In this document: positions 1 through 8,212 of the stretch, piece after piece | Layout: the number at the start of each line of letters is the position of its first letter | Numbering within the stretch: the stretch's first letter is position 1 | From: Streptomyces chromofuscus | Lineage (GTDB): Bacteria; Actinomycetota; Actinomycetes; Streptomycetales; Streptomycetaceae | DNA: 64,000 nucleotides | Assembly (NCBI RefSeq): GCF_015160875.1 | Contig: NZ_CP063374.1 | Coordinates: 7,257,501-7,321,500 of the forward strand | Reading direction: 5' to 3' | Notes under the pieces: generated by a model | Told to the model about the DNA's origin: nothing | The model's input: only the letters and a program-made list of their open reading frames with translations | Databases searched by the model: none | Position numbers and translations under genes: made by a program

Positions 1-216
1 GACGGCAGCGGCGATGTGGTCGTCCGCTTCCACGAGGCGCACGGCGGGCGGGCCCGGGCCACGCTCACCGCGGGCTTCGAGGTCACCAGCGTCGCGGTGA
101 CCGACCTGCTGGAACGCCCGCTGCCGCAGGCTGCCGCGCCCGTGGTCGACGGCGGGCGGATCGCCGTACGCCTGCGTCCCTTCGAGCTGGTGACGCTCCG
201 GCTGCGACGGGGATAG
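1..216 (+). CDS. 3' end of probable alpha-mannosidase (GH38), partial
   Basis: The window opens inside a reading frame that ends at TAG 214-216. The last ~70 residues contain VVVRFHEAHGG, then VTDLLERPL and a final RPFELVTLRL stretch. This is the usual look of the C-terminal beta-sandwich of GH38 alpha-mannosidases, where the protein ends in a 'lrPFEivTLrl' strand. The catalytic domain lies outside the window, so activity cannot be judged. A glycoside hydrolase next to deoxysugar-catabolic remnants fits a carbohydrate-use region. The family assignment rests on recalled C-terminal motifs only and could be another large GH with the same C-terminal fold. Confidence 0.5.
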   Translation, partial: DGSGDVVVRFHEAHGGRARATLTAGFEVTSVAVTDLLERPLPQAAAPVVDGGRIAVRLRPFELVTLRLRRG

Positions 217-556
217 CCGCGCCCGGGGTCGCGAGGACCCGTCCCGGCCCCGTCCGGGGCGGGCCTCAGCCAGGCAGGTGGTCCGGCCGCTACGCCGTCA
301 AGGTGCCGAGGCAGCGGCCGCAAGGCTGTTGTGACGCCGACTCGTCTGATAAATAGGCGACGACTGCTCCGATCGCACGGCACGAGGAGCCGGCAGATGG
401 CCGACGCGACGCAGCGGAATGGACGGCGCCTGCGGCAGCGTCACGGACAGCGCAGGGCGGTATCGGGAGCCCGGGTGCCGCCGACGCCCGGGTGACCTCC
501 GGCCGCGCCCAGGACCGACCCGCCGCGGCTGCCCGCAACCGACCGAAAGGCCTCCC
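217..556. other. intergenic region upstream of fucose-locus remnant
   Basis: This 340-base gap holds no convincing gene. It is the leader of the broken sugar-catabolic remnant starting at 557. One AT-richer patch (about 345-360) sits inside an imperfect palindrome annotated separately. No terminator-grade hairpin was recognised after the mannosidase stop. Confidence 0.5.
342..363. promoter_or_regulatory. candidate regulator site, TCGTC-N12-GACGA
   Basis: Arms TCGTC (342-346) and GACGA (359-363) flank an AT-rich centre TGATAAATAG. It lies about 200 bases before the GTG at 557, a normal position for a sugar-regulator operator. The regulator is unknown and the palindrome is short. Confidence 0.25.
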
Positions 557-973
557 GTGTCCCCGTCCGCCGTTCGCGTCACCGCGGTCGACACCTACGA
601 CATCCGCACGGCCCGTGCCTGCCTGCCGCACCGGCCTGCGTCGTCCCCCGCGGCGATCGTGAACACGTGCTCCGTCACGGCCACCGCGGGCCCGCCCCGG
701 CGAGCGCGGTACAGCGTCACCAAGGGCGCGATGTACTCCCTCACGCTCGCCATGGCCGCCGACCACGTCCGCGGGGGCATCCGCGTCACCTGCGACAACC
801 CCGGCACCGCGGACACCCCGTGGACCAGCCGCCTGCTGGACGTCACGGCAGCGGAAGTCGCCCACACCACCGCCTGCTTGGCGAGCCCGATGTCCGGGGC
901 GACCACCGGCACGGCACCGGCGGTCGACGGCGGCATGCGGGGCCCGCGCCCGCGACCGGCGGACCCGCGGTGA
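557..973 (+). pseudogene. chimeric remnant: L-fuconate dehydratase 5' end fused to SDR 3' end
   Basis: A GTG at 557 follows a GAAAGG ribosome site. The first ~20 residues (RVTAVDTYDIRTAR) match the start of enolase-superfamily L-fuconate dehydratases. The frame then becomes the C-terminal half of a short-chain dehydrogenase: IVNTCSVTATAG, the catalytic YSVTK, LAMAADHVRGGIRV, NPGTADTPW and VDGGM. The Rossmann glycine motif is gone. A second deletion follows RLLD, where about 30 residues expected before EVAHTTACLASP are missing. The frame stays open to TGA 971-973, overlapping the GTG of the next gene (970). Dehydratase, SDR and aldo/keto reductase are neighbours in streptomycete L-fucose clusters, so one large deletion explains the fusion. 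It should encode neither enzyme. Confidence 0.7.
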
Positions 974-1949
974 GCGGCGCCCGGGCGGGTGCGGCCCCGC
1001 TCGCCTTCGGCGCCGCCGGGATCGGCAACCTCTACACCGCGATCTCCGACGAGCAGGCGCACGCCGCCGTGACCGCCGCCTGGCGGCAGGGCATCCGGCA
1101 CTTCGACACCGCCCCGCACTACGGTCTCGGCCTGTCCGAACGACGCCTGGGCGCGGCCCTGCGCGAGCACCCCCGCGCCGCGTACACGATCTCCACCAAG
1201 GTCGGCCGCCGCCTGGAACCGGCCGACGGCACCGGCGACGACCGGGCCAACGGCTTCGCGGTCCCGGCCACCCAGCGCCGCGTCTGGGACTTCACCGCGG
1301 ACGGCATACGCCGCACCCTTGACGCCTCCCTGGAACGCCTCGGCCTCGACCGCGTCGACACCGTCTACCTGCACGACCCCGACGACCACGCCGAACAGGC
1401 CTTCCGCGAGGGCTACCCGGCCCTGGAGAAGCTGCGCTCCGAGGGCGTGGTCGGCGCGATCGGCGCCGGCATGAACCAGACCGCGATGCTCACCCGTTTC
1501 GTCCGCGACACCGACGTCGACGTCGTGCTGTGCGCCGGGCGCTACACCCTCCTCGACCAGAGCGCCCTCACCGAGCTCCTTCCCGCCGCCCGGGAACGCG
1601 GCACGGCCGTGGTGATCGGCGGCGCCTTCAACTCCGGCCTGCTCGCGGACCCGAGTCCGGGAGCGACGTACAACTACACCCGGTACCCGAGGAGTTGCTC
1701 GACCGTGCGCTGCGGCTGAAGGCGGTCGCCGACCGCCACGGCACGACCCTGCGTGCCGCCGCCCTCGCCTTCTGCGCCGCCCACCCGGCCGTCGTGCACG
1801 TCCTGGTCGGCGCTCGCTCGGCCGCCGAGGTCGACGACTGCGCCGCGCAGTTCTGCACGCCCGTGCCTGCGGCGTTCTGGCAGGAGCTGCGGGCGACGGG
1901 GCTGCTTCCCGCCGAGGCCCGCCTGCCCGTCGACAAGGGGCCGACGTGA
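970..1949 (+). pseudogene. aldo/keto reductase (L-fucose dehydrogenase-like), frameshifted
   Basis: The reading frame starts at GTG 970, overlapping the previous stop. It encodes LAFGAAGIGNLYTAISDEQA, FDTAPHYGLGLSERRLG, ISTKVGR and the DRVDTVYLHDPDD region typical of aldo/keto reductases that oxidise L-fucose or related aldoses. The frame is lost near 1678-1684 after GATYNYT. The family-like continuation PEELLDRALRLKAVADRHG, LVGARSAAEV is in the next frame and ends at TGA 1947-1949. Restoring one C in the ACACCC|CGG run joins both halves (YNYT-PVPEELLD). Total length (~326 codons) fits a full AKR, so damage is a single-base deletion or a sequencing error. The collapsed partner gene upstream supports genuine decay. 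Confidence 0.75.
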
Positions 1950-1981
1950 CCGTGGACACGCACCACCAAGGAACCTCCGAC

Positions 1982-2089
1982 GGCGTCCGCCACGCGCGCC
2001 CACGACCTTGGACGGCGTCCGCCACGCGCGTCCACGCTCTCTGAGCGGCGTCCGCCACCCCGGCTACGACTTCTGAGCGGCGTCCGCCA
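1982..2089. repeat. four degenerate 32-33 bp direct repeats
   Basis: GGCGTCCGCCACGCGCG occurs at 1982-1998 and 2014-2030, with shorter copies GGCGTCCGCCAC at 2047 and GGCGTCCGCCA at 2079. Spacing is 32, 33 and 32 bases. Copies 3 and 4 share the longer CTGAGCGGCGTCCGCCA. The last copy is inside the 3' end of the minus-strand lipase maturation factor gene (residues LADAA). The array therefore looks like repeated partial duplication of that gene's tail. Confidence 0.6.
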
Positions 2090-3485
2090 GCCGGGTCGGC
2101 GGCAGGTACTCCCGTACGTACGTCCGGTCCCAGCAGGCGCCCGTCTCCCGCAGCTCCCGCCACGTCGTGTAGCGGTAGCGGAAGAGGCGGGCCCGGACGA
2201 AGCGCGGGGGCTCGTCGGGCGGGAACGGGGAGCGGCGCAGCAGCTTCAGGGTGTCGCGGTCGTTCTCCAGCAACCGCTCCACCAGCGCGCCGAACCACGA
2301 ACCCGCGTAGGCCGGGGACAGGGCCGCGAACCACATCAGCCAGTCCAGCCGCAGATGGTAGGGCGCGAACTGCCGAGGCCAGTGCCGTGGATCACCGGGC
2401 TTGCCCTTGAACTCGTACTCCCGCCAGTCGGAGTCCTCCCGGGGCACGGCGTCGGCGGTGCCCTCGACGACCACCTCGTAGCGCACCCGGCTGACGCTGC
2501 CGAAGGCGCCGTAGGTGTTGACCAGGTGCAGCGGGTCGAAGGAGCGGTTCATGACCTGGCGCCGGGAGATCATGTTGGTCACCGGGCGGTAGCTGAGGAA
2601 CGCGATCAGCGCGGCGACGGCCAGGACCACGACGACGTACCACAGCGGCGCGTCGGGCACCGACGGCGCGTCGGCGGGGAACCGGACCGCCGAGAGGGCG
2701 AGCACGATGGTGATCCAGTTCAGCCAGGAGAAGTTGCCGGACAGGACGAGCCACAGCTGAGTGACGATCATCAGGGCGGCGGCGGCCGTGGCGATCGGCT
2801 GCGGAGTGAACAGCAGCACCGGCACGACCAGTTGGGTGATGTGGTTGGCGGCCACCTCCACCCGGTGCAGCGGCCGGGGGAGATGGTGGAAGAACCAGCT
2901 CAGCGGGCCCGGCATCGGCTGGGTCTCGTGGTGGTAGTCCAGGCACGTCAGCTTGCGCCAGCAGGCGTCGCCGCGCAGCTTGATCAGGCCCGCGCCGAAC
3001 TCCACCCGGAACAGGATCCAGCGGAGCAGGAACAGCACCACGACCGGCGGCGCCACCTCGTCGTTGCCGAGGAACACCGCGAGGAAGCCGACCTCCAGAA
3101 GCAGTGACTCCCAGCCGAACGAGTACCACGTCTGGCCGACGTTGACGATCGACAGGTACAGCAGCCAGGGCAGCGCCCACAGGAGTATCCCGGCCCACAG
3201 CGGCAGCAGCGAGTCCACGCCCGCCAGCAGCGCCGCCGACACCGCGCAGCCCGCCCACGCGCACCCTGCGAAGAGGCGGTCGGAGTAGTGGAGGTGGAAG
3301 AGACTGGGCGCCCGCTTGAACGGCACCGACTGGGTGAAGCGTGGGACCGGCAGCATGCCGTGTGTCCCGATCAGCGCCCGGAACTGCAGGGCCGCCGTCA
3401 GGAACGCGACCAGGTAGACGGCCGCCAGGGCCCGCTGGAAGACCAGCCGGGTCAGCCAGTAGTCGGGTGCGGTGAACCACTCCAC
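2064..3485 (-). CDS. lipase maturation factor family membrane protein
   Basis: 473 residues, GTG start at 3485 preceded by GAAGGAGAGGAG. The N-terminus MEWFTAPDYWLTRLVFQR, the GTHGMLPVPRF motif, a run of hydrophobic helices (roughly residues 15-35, 75-150, 185-270) and the later SYRPVTNMISRRQVMNRSFD, FGAFGSVSRVRYE-like and WLMWFAALSP segments are characteristic of LMF1-like proteins. Family members are multi-pass membrane proteins; the animal homologue aids folding of secreted lipases, but the bacterial role is not established. It is transcribed alone, divergent from the lipoprotein gene at 3635. Its 3' end carries one copy of the local repeat and may be slightly altered (final residues AAQKS). 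Confidence 0.85.
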   Translation of the reverse strand: MEWFTAPDYWLTRLVFQRALAAVYLVAFLTAALQFRALIGTHGMLPVPRFTQSVPFKRAPSLFHLHYSDRLFAGCAWAGCAVSAALLAGVDSLLPLWAGILLWALPWLLYLSIVNVGQTWYSFGWESLLLEVGFLAVFLGNDEVAPPVVVLFLLRWILFRVEFGAGLIKLRGDACWRKLTCLDYHHETQPMPGPLSWFFHHLPRPLHRVEVAANHITQLVVPVLLFTPQPIATAAAALMIVTQLWLVLSGNFSWLNWITIVLALSAVRFPADAPSVPDAPLWYVVVVLAVAALIAFLSYRPVTNMISRRQVMNRSFDPLHLVNTYGAFGSVSRVRYEVVVEGTADAVPREDSDWREYEFKGKPGDPRHWPRQFAPYHLRLDWLMWFAALSPAYAGSWFGALVERLLENDRDTLKLLRRSPFPPDEPPRFVRARLFRYRYTTWRELRETGACWDRTYVREYLPPTRLADAAQKS

Positions 3486-3634
3486 GGTCTGCGCTCCTCT
3501 CCTTCATTCTGGCGCCGCCCCGCGGGCTCCGCTCCAGCCCTGGAGTCACTGTCGGTGGCCGCACCCTCCGCTTGCGTGACCCGAGCGAGTGAAGCAGACA
3601 ATAGTGGCGAAATGCCCCGGACGATGCGGAGTAC

Positions 3635-5149
3635 GTGGTGCGCATACCCACCGGAGCCCTCGTCACGGCCTGCGCCCTCTCGGTGACCCTGCTCGCCACC
3701 GGCTGCGGCGCCGACGGTGGCAAGGGCACGAGAACGAGCGGGGAACCGGAACTTCTCCTCCAGCCGGTCGATGACCAGGGCCCGGACCCCTTCACGGACT
3801 CCACGGCCACCTCCTCGGCCACCCCGGCCTCCGTCACCCGAACGCCGCGGTCGGCCCCGGCGGCCGGCTCTCGCCCCGGCGCGAACGCCGCGGCGCCCCT
3901 CAATGGTGTGCGCTCCTACTTCGGCTGGACCCCCGGCCTCTACGGCGGCCGCGTCCGGGCGGGCAGTTGCGACGTCGACCGCCAGATCCGCCTGCTCGAC
4001 GCCGACCGGGACCGGGCCCAGGCCTTCGCCCGGGCCGCCGGCGTCTCCCGGGCGTCGATCCCGGGTTACCTGCGCGGCCTCACCTCGGCCGAACTGCGCG
4101 CCGACATCCGGGTCACCGACCACGGGTACCGCGACGGCCGCGCCGTGCGCCACCAGTCCGTCCTCCAGGCGGGCACCGCCGTCCTCGTGGACGACCGGGG
4201 CGTGCCCCGGGTCCGCTGCGCCTGCGGCAACCCGCTCGACGTCCCCGCCGTCGTGCCGGGCACACCGGCCGGCCGCGGCCGGGCGTGGGCCGGGTACCAA
4301 CCCGGCGAGGTGGTCACGGTGACGCCGGCGCCCCGGGCGATCACCGGCATCACGCTCCTCGACGTCGTCGACCACACCTGGATCGAGCGGCGGATCGGGC
4401 ACGACGTCCGCCACGACAAGGTCCTGCCCAGGCCCCAGTGGCAGCCGGACCGGCCGAGCCCGTCGACCTCACGGCCGCAGGGGACCGAGTCCGGCGGCCT
4501 GCCGACCGACGGAGCTTCCGCGGCGGTGGTGGGCGGCGCGGCGACGACCCCGGCGCCGGAGAGGCCCGGGACCGGCGCGGTCATGCTGCCGACGGCGGGC
4601 GAGTCCGCCTCGCTTCTCCCCACACCTACGGCGGGCGACGCCACTCCTCTCCCGGCGCAGTCGGCGGGCGACGCCAATTCCCTCCCGTCGCAGGGTGCGG
4701 GCACGGCCCCCTCCCTGCCCGGCCAGTCCGCGCACCAGGAGCCCGTCGAGCCCCAGTCCGTCGAACCTGTACAGCCCCAGCCCGTCGAGCCCGTTGAGCC
4801 CGAGCAGCCGGTTGAGCCCGATCGGCCCGTCCAGCCGGTCGAACCTGTACAGCCCCAGGCCGTCGAGCCCGTCGAGCCCGTCGAGCCCGTTGAGCCCGAG
4901 CAGCCGGTTGAGCCCGATCGGCCCGTCGAGCCCGGCGCCCCGGCGGAGGAGATCGGCCCCGAGGTCGTCCCGGAGAACCCCGACCTGCCCGACGGCGGTG
5001 GTCTGATCCCGGACGACCCGGACGCCGGCGACGACACGGGCGGCGTCGGTGACGCGGGCGACCTCGGTGACGCCGGTGAGGCCGAGATACCCGTCGACCA
5101 GGGCGCCCGCCATGCCCCGGACACCCCTGGAGCCCCCGAGATCCGGTAA
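3635..5149 (+). CDS. DUF6777-type lipoprotein with proline/glutamate repeat stalk
   Basis: 504 residues starting at GTG 3635. A lipoprotein signal peptide ends LLATGCG, so Cys at about residue 24 is the lipidation site. Residues ~85-270 form a globular domain (VRSYFGWTPGLYGG, RQIRLLDADRDRAQAFA, VSRASIPGYLRGLTSAELRAD, CACGNPLDVP, YQPGEVVTVTPAP) that matches what I know as DUF6777. Two cysteines in VRCACGNPL may pair or bind metal. The remainder is low-complexity, including PVEPVEPEQPVEPDRP repeats, ending in a D/G-rich tail. The overall design is a membrane-anchored domain with an extended hydrophilic extension. Function unknown. It stands alone between the LMF gene and the phosphatase. Confidence 0.75.
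   Translation: MVRIPTGALVTACALSVTLLATGCGADGGKGTRTSGEPELLLQPVDDQGPDPFTDSTATSSATPASVTRTPRSAPAAGSRPGANAAAPLNGVRSYFGWTPGLYGGRVRAGSCDVDRQIRLLDADRDRAQAFARAAGVSRASIPGYLRGLTSAELRADIRVTDHGYRDGRAVRHQSVLQAGTAVLVDDRGVPRVRCACGNPLDVPAVVPGTPAGRGRAWAGYQPGEVVTVTPAPRAITGITLLDVVDHTWIERRIGHDVRHDKVLPRPQWQPDRPSPSTSRPQGTESGGLPTDGASAAVVGGAATTPAPERPGTGAVMLPTAGESASLLPTPTAGDATPLPAQSAGDANSLPSQGAGTAPSLPGQSAHQEPVEPQSVEPVQPQPVEPVEPEQPVEPDRPVQPVEPVQPQAVEPVEPVEPVEPEQPVEPDRPVEPGAPAEEIGPEVVPENPDLPDGGGLIPDDPDAGDDTGGVGDAGDLGDAGEAEIPVDQGARHAPDTPGAPEIR
4760..4930 (+). repeat. in-frame 78-bp tandem repeat encoding VEP/VQP stalk
   Basis: Two copies begin GTCGAACCTGTACAGCCCCA at 4760 and 4838. They encode VEPVQPQPVEPVEPEQPVEP-DRPVQ and its near twin. 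The second copy has two extra 9-bp GTCGAGCCC units (VEP), so the array varies by both 78-bp and 9-bp steps, always in frame. Confidence 0.8.
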
Positions 5150-5203
5150 GCGCCCCGAGCTGATCCGGTCGAAGAATCGGTCAAACCCTGGCAAGGTGGG
5201 CCC

Positions 5204-7282
5204 ATGGTTGATCGGGGAGCGAGCGCCCTGTCACTCCCGGACGACTGGCCCGCCCACCCGGACCCGATCCTGGCGCTCAACCAGATGGGCAGCTTCGACT
5301 GGGACCTGGACAACGGTCTGTTCCACATGGACGCCCAGGCCTACGAAGTCTTCGACCTGAGCCCTGACGAGTACGACGGCCGCCCGGAGTCCCTGACCGT
5401 GCGGGTCCCGTCGGCCGAAGGGCGGCGGCTGGACAGCCTGGTGGCCCAGGCCATCAAGGACGGCAGCGAGAACTACGGCGCCTACTTCCGCATCCGCCGC
5501 CGCGACGGCACCCTGCGCTGGACCCACACCCAGGGCTACATCCGCCGCGACGACACCGGCCGTCCGCGCCGGATCATCGGCATCGTCCGCGACGCCACCA
5601 CCGAGCTCAACGAGTACGCGGCCCGCCGCGACCAGACCGCGTGGAACCTGGCCGCCCGCCGCGACCAGACCAACGTCGTGCAGCTCATCACGGCCGCCCT
5701 CGCCAACGCCCGGACCGTCCAGGACGTCATCGACGTCCTCAAGGACACCCACGGCGTCACCCACCTGGGCGCGACCAGCCTGGTCATGGGCCTGGTCGAG
5801 GCCGGACGCATCCGGCTGGTCGCCGAGGGTCCCGAGGGCAGCCTCGTCCCCGGCACCGAGTTCACCCGGATCAACGAGCCCTACCCGATGAGCGAGGTCG
5901 TGCGCACGCTCAGCCCCCGTTTCATCGAGTCCCCCGAGGACTTCGCCGAGGGCTACCCGATCCTGTGGCCGCACATCACCGACCTCGACATCACCTCGGC
6001 CGCCTATCTGCCGCTCATCGTCCAGGCCCGCCCCATCGGCGCGATGGGCCTGCTCTACAACGACCGGCGCGGCTTCACGACCGAGGAACGCAACATCCTG
6101 GTCGCCCTCGGCAGCAGCATCGCGCAGAGCCTGCAACGCGCGATGTTCTACGAGCAGGAGAAGGACCTCGCCGGCGGCCTGCAGCAGGCCATGCTGCCGC
6201 GCACCATCCCCAGCGTCCGGGGCGCCGACGTCGCCGTCCGCTACCGGTCGGCCTCCCTCGGCCGGGACATCGGCGGCGACTGGTACGACCTGATCCCGCT
6301 GCCGGGCGGCCGGGTCGGCGCGGTCATCGGCGACGTCCAGGGCCACGACACGCACGCCGCCGCCGTGATGGGTCAGCTGCGCATCGTCCTGCGCGCGTAC
6401 GCCGCCGAGGGCCACACGCCGGCCACGGTGATGGCCCGGGCCTCCGTCTTCCTGCACGAGTTGGACACCGATCGCTTCGCGACCTGCCTGTACGCCGAGG
6501 CCGACCTCGCCACCGGAGTCGTCCAGGTCGTGCGGGCCGGGCACATCGATCCCCTGATCCGGGCGCCGGACGGCACCTGCCGCCGCGCCCCCGTGCAGGG
6601 CGGCCTGCCGCTCGGCCTGTCCGCCGAGTTCGGGTCGCTGGCCTACCCCGTCGGCACCATCGAGCTGGACCCCGGGCACACGCTGATCCTGTGCACCGAC
6701 GGCCTGGTCGAACAGCCCGGCGCCGACCTCGACGACGGCATGCAGATCCTCACCGCGCTCATCGCCTCCGGCCCGCAGGACGTGTGGAAACTCGCCGACT
6801 CGCTCATCGACGTGGCCGAGGAGCGCGGCGGCGACGACGACGTGGCGCTGCTCCTGCTGCGCCGCCGCGGCATCGACGCGCCGCAGAGCGGCGGCCGCCT
6901 CCAGCAGCACGTCGCGCCCGGCGACCCGGAAGCCCTGCGGCAGGCCCGGCACATGATCCGCGCCGCGGTGCGCGCCTGGGGCGCCGCCGACAGCTCCGAC
7001 GAGGTCGAACTCGTCGCCGACGAGCTGATCACGAACGCGCTGATGCACACCGAGGGCGCGGCGATCGTCACCCTGCGGGTCCTGTCCGACACCGACCGCC
7101 GGCTGCGCGTCGAGGTCGAGGACTCCTCCAGCGCCCTGCCCCGCCGGCGCGAGGCCGGCGAGTCGTGCGTCTCGGGCCGTGGCCTGCTCCTCGTGGACAT
7201 CCTCGCCGACGTGTGGGGCGTGGAGGCGCGGGGCGGCGGCAAGTGCGTGTGGTGCGAGTTCGTGGTGCCGGAACGGGACTGA
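5204..7282 (+). CDS. PAS-GAF-SpoIIE phosphatase with C-terminal HATPase_c domain
   Basis: 692 residues, ATG at 5204. Order: PAS fold (about residues 20-125, with FRIRRRDGTLRWTHTQGYIR), GAF domain (about 150-310), SpoIIE/PP2C phosphatase (about 325-560) and a GHKL ATPase domain (about 575-690). Metal-binding acidic motifs are visible: GGDWYDLIPL near 357, VIGDVQGHD, CTDGLVEQP and GGDDDVALLLL. The ATPase part has VADELITNALMHT (N-box) and GRGLLLVDILADVWGV. Family members dephosphorylate anti-sigma-factor antagonists while the HATPase domain is like an RsbW-type kinase, giving both arms of a partner switch in one protein. No cognate antagonist gene is adjacent. The GAF and PAS regions should sense small ligands or redox. 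Confidence 0.9.
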   Translation: MVDRGASALSLPDDWPAHPDPILALNQMGSFDWDLDNGLFHMDAQAYEVFDLSPDEYDGRPESLTVRVPSAEGRRLDSLVAQAIKDGSENYGAYFRIRRRDGTLRWTHTQGYIRRDDTGRPRRIIGIVRDATTELNEYAARRDQTAWNLAARRDQTNVVQLITAALANARTVQDVIDVLKDTHGVTHLGATSLVMGLVEAGRIRLVAEGPEGSLVPGTEFTRINEPYPMSEVVRTLSPRFIESPEDFAEGYPILWPHITDLDITSAAYLPLIVQARPIGAMGLLYNDRRGFTTEERNILVALGSSIAQSLQRAMFYEQEKDLAGGLQQAMLPRTIPSVRGADVAVRYRSASLGRDIGGDWYDLIPLPGGRVGAVIGDVQGHDTHAAAVMGQLRIVLRAYAAEGHTPATVMARASVFLHELDTDRFATCLYAEADLATGVVQVVRAGHIDPLIRAPDGTCRRAPVQGGLPLGLSAEFGSLAYPVGTIELDPGHTLILCTDGLVEQPGADLDDGMQILTALIASGPQDVWKLADSLIDVAEERGGDDDVALLLLRRRGIDAPQSGGRLQQHVAPGDPEALRQARHMIRAAVRAWGAADSSDEVELVADELITNALMHTEGAAIVTLRVLSDTDRRLRVEVEDSSSALPRRREAGESCVSGRGLLLVDILADVWGVEARGGGKCVWCEFVVPERD

Positions 7283-7343
7283 ACGCCGGCCTTGCGTGCC
7301 GGGAACATCGGGCACTGTCGGTCCCGGATGGCACTCTGGACGT

Positions 7344-8207
7344 ATGCCGGAACTGCCCGAGGTCGAAGCGCTGAAGGACTTCCTGACCGACCACCTCGTC
7401 GGTCACGAGATCGTGCGCGCGCTGCCGGTCGCGATCAGCGTGCTGAAGACGTACGACCCACCGCTGACGGCCCTCGAGGGCCACCAGGTCGTGGCCGTGC
7501 GCCGGTACGGCAAGTTCCTCGACGTCGAGACGGACGGCGGCGCGCACCTGGTGACCCACCTGGCCCGCGCGGGCTGGCTCCAGTGGAAGGACCGCCTCCC
7601 CGACGGCCCGCCCCGCCCCGGCAAGGGCCCCCTGGCACTGCGCGTCGCCCTGGAGACCGGCGCGGGCTTCGACCTCACCGAGGCCGGCACGCAGAAGCGG
7701 CTCGCGGTGTACGTCGTGGCGGATCCGCAGCAGGTCCCCGGCGTGGCCCGGCTCGGCCCCGACCCGCTCGCCGACGACTTCGACGAGGCCCGCCTCGCCG
7801 CGCTGCTCCGGGACGAGCGCCGTCAGCTCAAGGGCGCGCTGCGCGACCAGAGCCTGATCGCCGGTGTCGGCAACGCCTACAGCGACGAGATCCTGCACGC
7901 GGCGAAGATGTCGCCCTTCAAGCTGGCCGCGTCCCTCACACCCGAGGAGACCCGCAGACTGTACGAGGCGCTGCGCACGACGCTCACCGACGCCGTCGAG
8001 CGTTCGCGGGGCCTGGCGGCCGGACGGCTCAAGGCCGAGAAGAAGAGCGGCCTGCGGGTGCACGGACGCACCGGCGAACCCTGCCCGGTGTGCGGCGACA
8101 CCATCCGCGAGGTCTCCTTCAGCGACTCCTCGCTGCAGTACTGCCCGACCTGCCAGACCGGCGGCAAGCCGCTTGCCGACCGCAGGCTGTCCCGGCTGCT
8201 GAAGTGA
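7344..8207 (+). CDS. Fpg/Nei-family DNA glycosylase/AP lyase
   Basis: 287 residues from ATG 7344. The N-terminus PELPEVEAL supplies the catalytic Pro2 and Glu3 of the Fpg/Nei superfamily once Met is removed. The helix-two-turn-helix region LKGALRDQSLIAGVGNAYSDEIL carries the conserved Asn. The C-terminal zinc finger is CPVCGDTIREV...CPTCQ. Family enzymes excise oxidised bases and nick the abasic site. The sequence resembles actinobacterial Fpg-like paralogues rather than the classical mutM, so substrate preference is open. It follows the phosphatase gene by 61 bases with its own likely start region. Confidence 0.88.
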   Translation: MPELPEVEALKDFLTDHLVGHEIVRALPVAISVLKTYDPPLTALEGHQVVAVRRYGKFLDVETDGGAHLVTHLARAGWLQWKDRLPDGPPRPGKGPLALRVALETGAGFDLTEAGTQKRLAVYVVADPQQVPGVARLGPDPLADDFDEARLAALLRDERRQLKGALRDQSLIAGVGNAYSDEILHAAKMSPFKLAASLTPEETRRLYEALRTTLTDAVERSRGLAAGRLKAEKKSGLRVHGRTGEPCPVCGDTIREVSFSDSSLQYCPTCQTGGKPLADRRLSRLLK

Positions 8208-8212
8208 CCGGT

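Noticed and set aside
1982..2089. Regular ~32-base spacing suggestive of a CRISPR array
   Set aside because: Conserved blocks are only 11-17 bases, intervening sequence is itself related between copies, and the last copy is coding sequence of the lipase maturation factor gene.
5231..7315. 694-codon minus-strand open frame
   Set aside because: It is antisense to the well-supported PAS-GAF-SpoIIE-HATPase gene and lacks any family motif; a GC-skew shadow.
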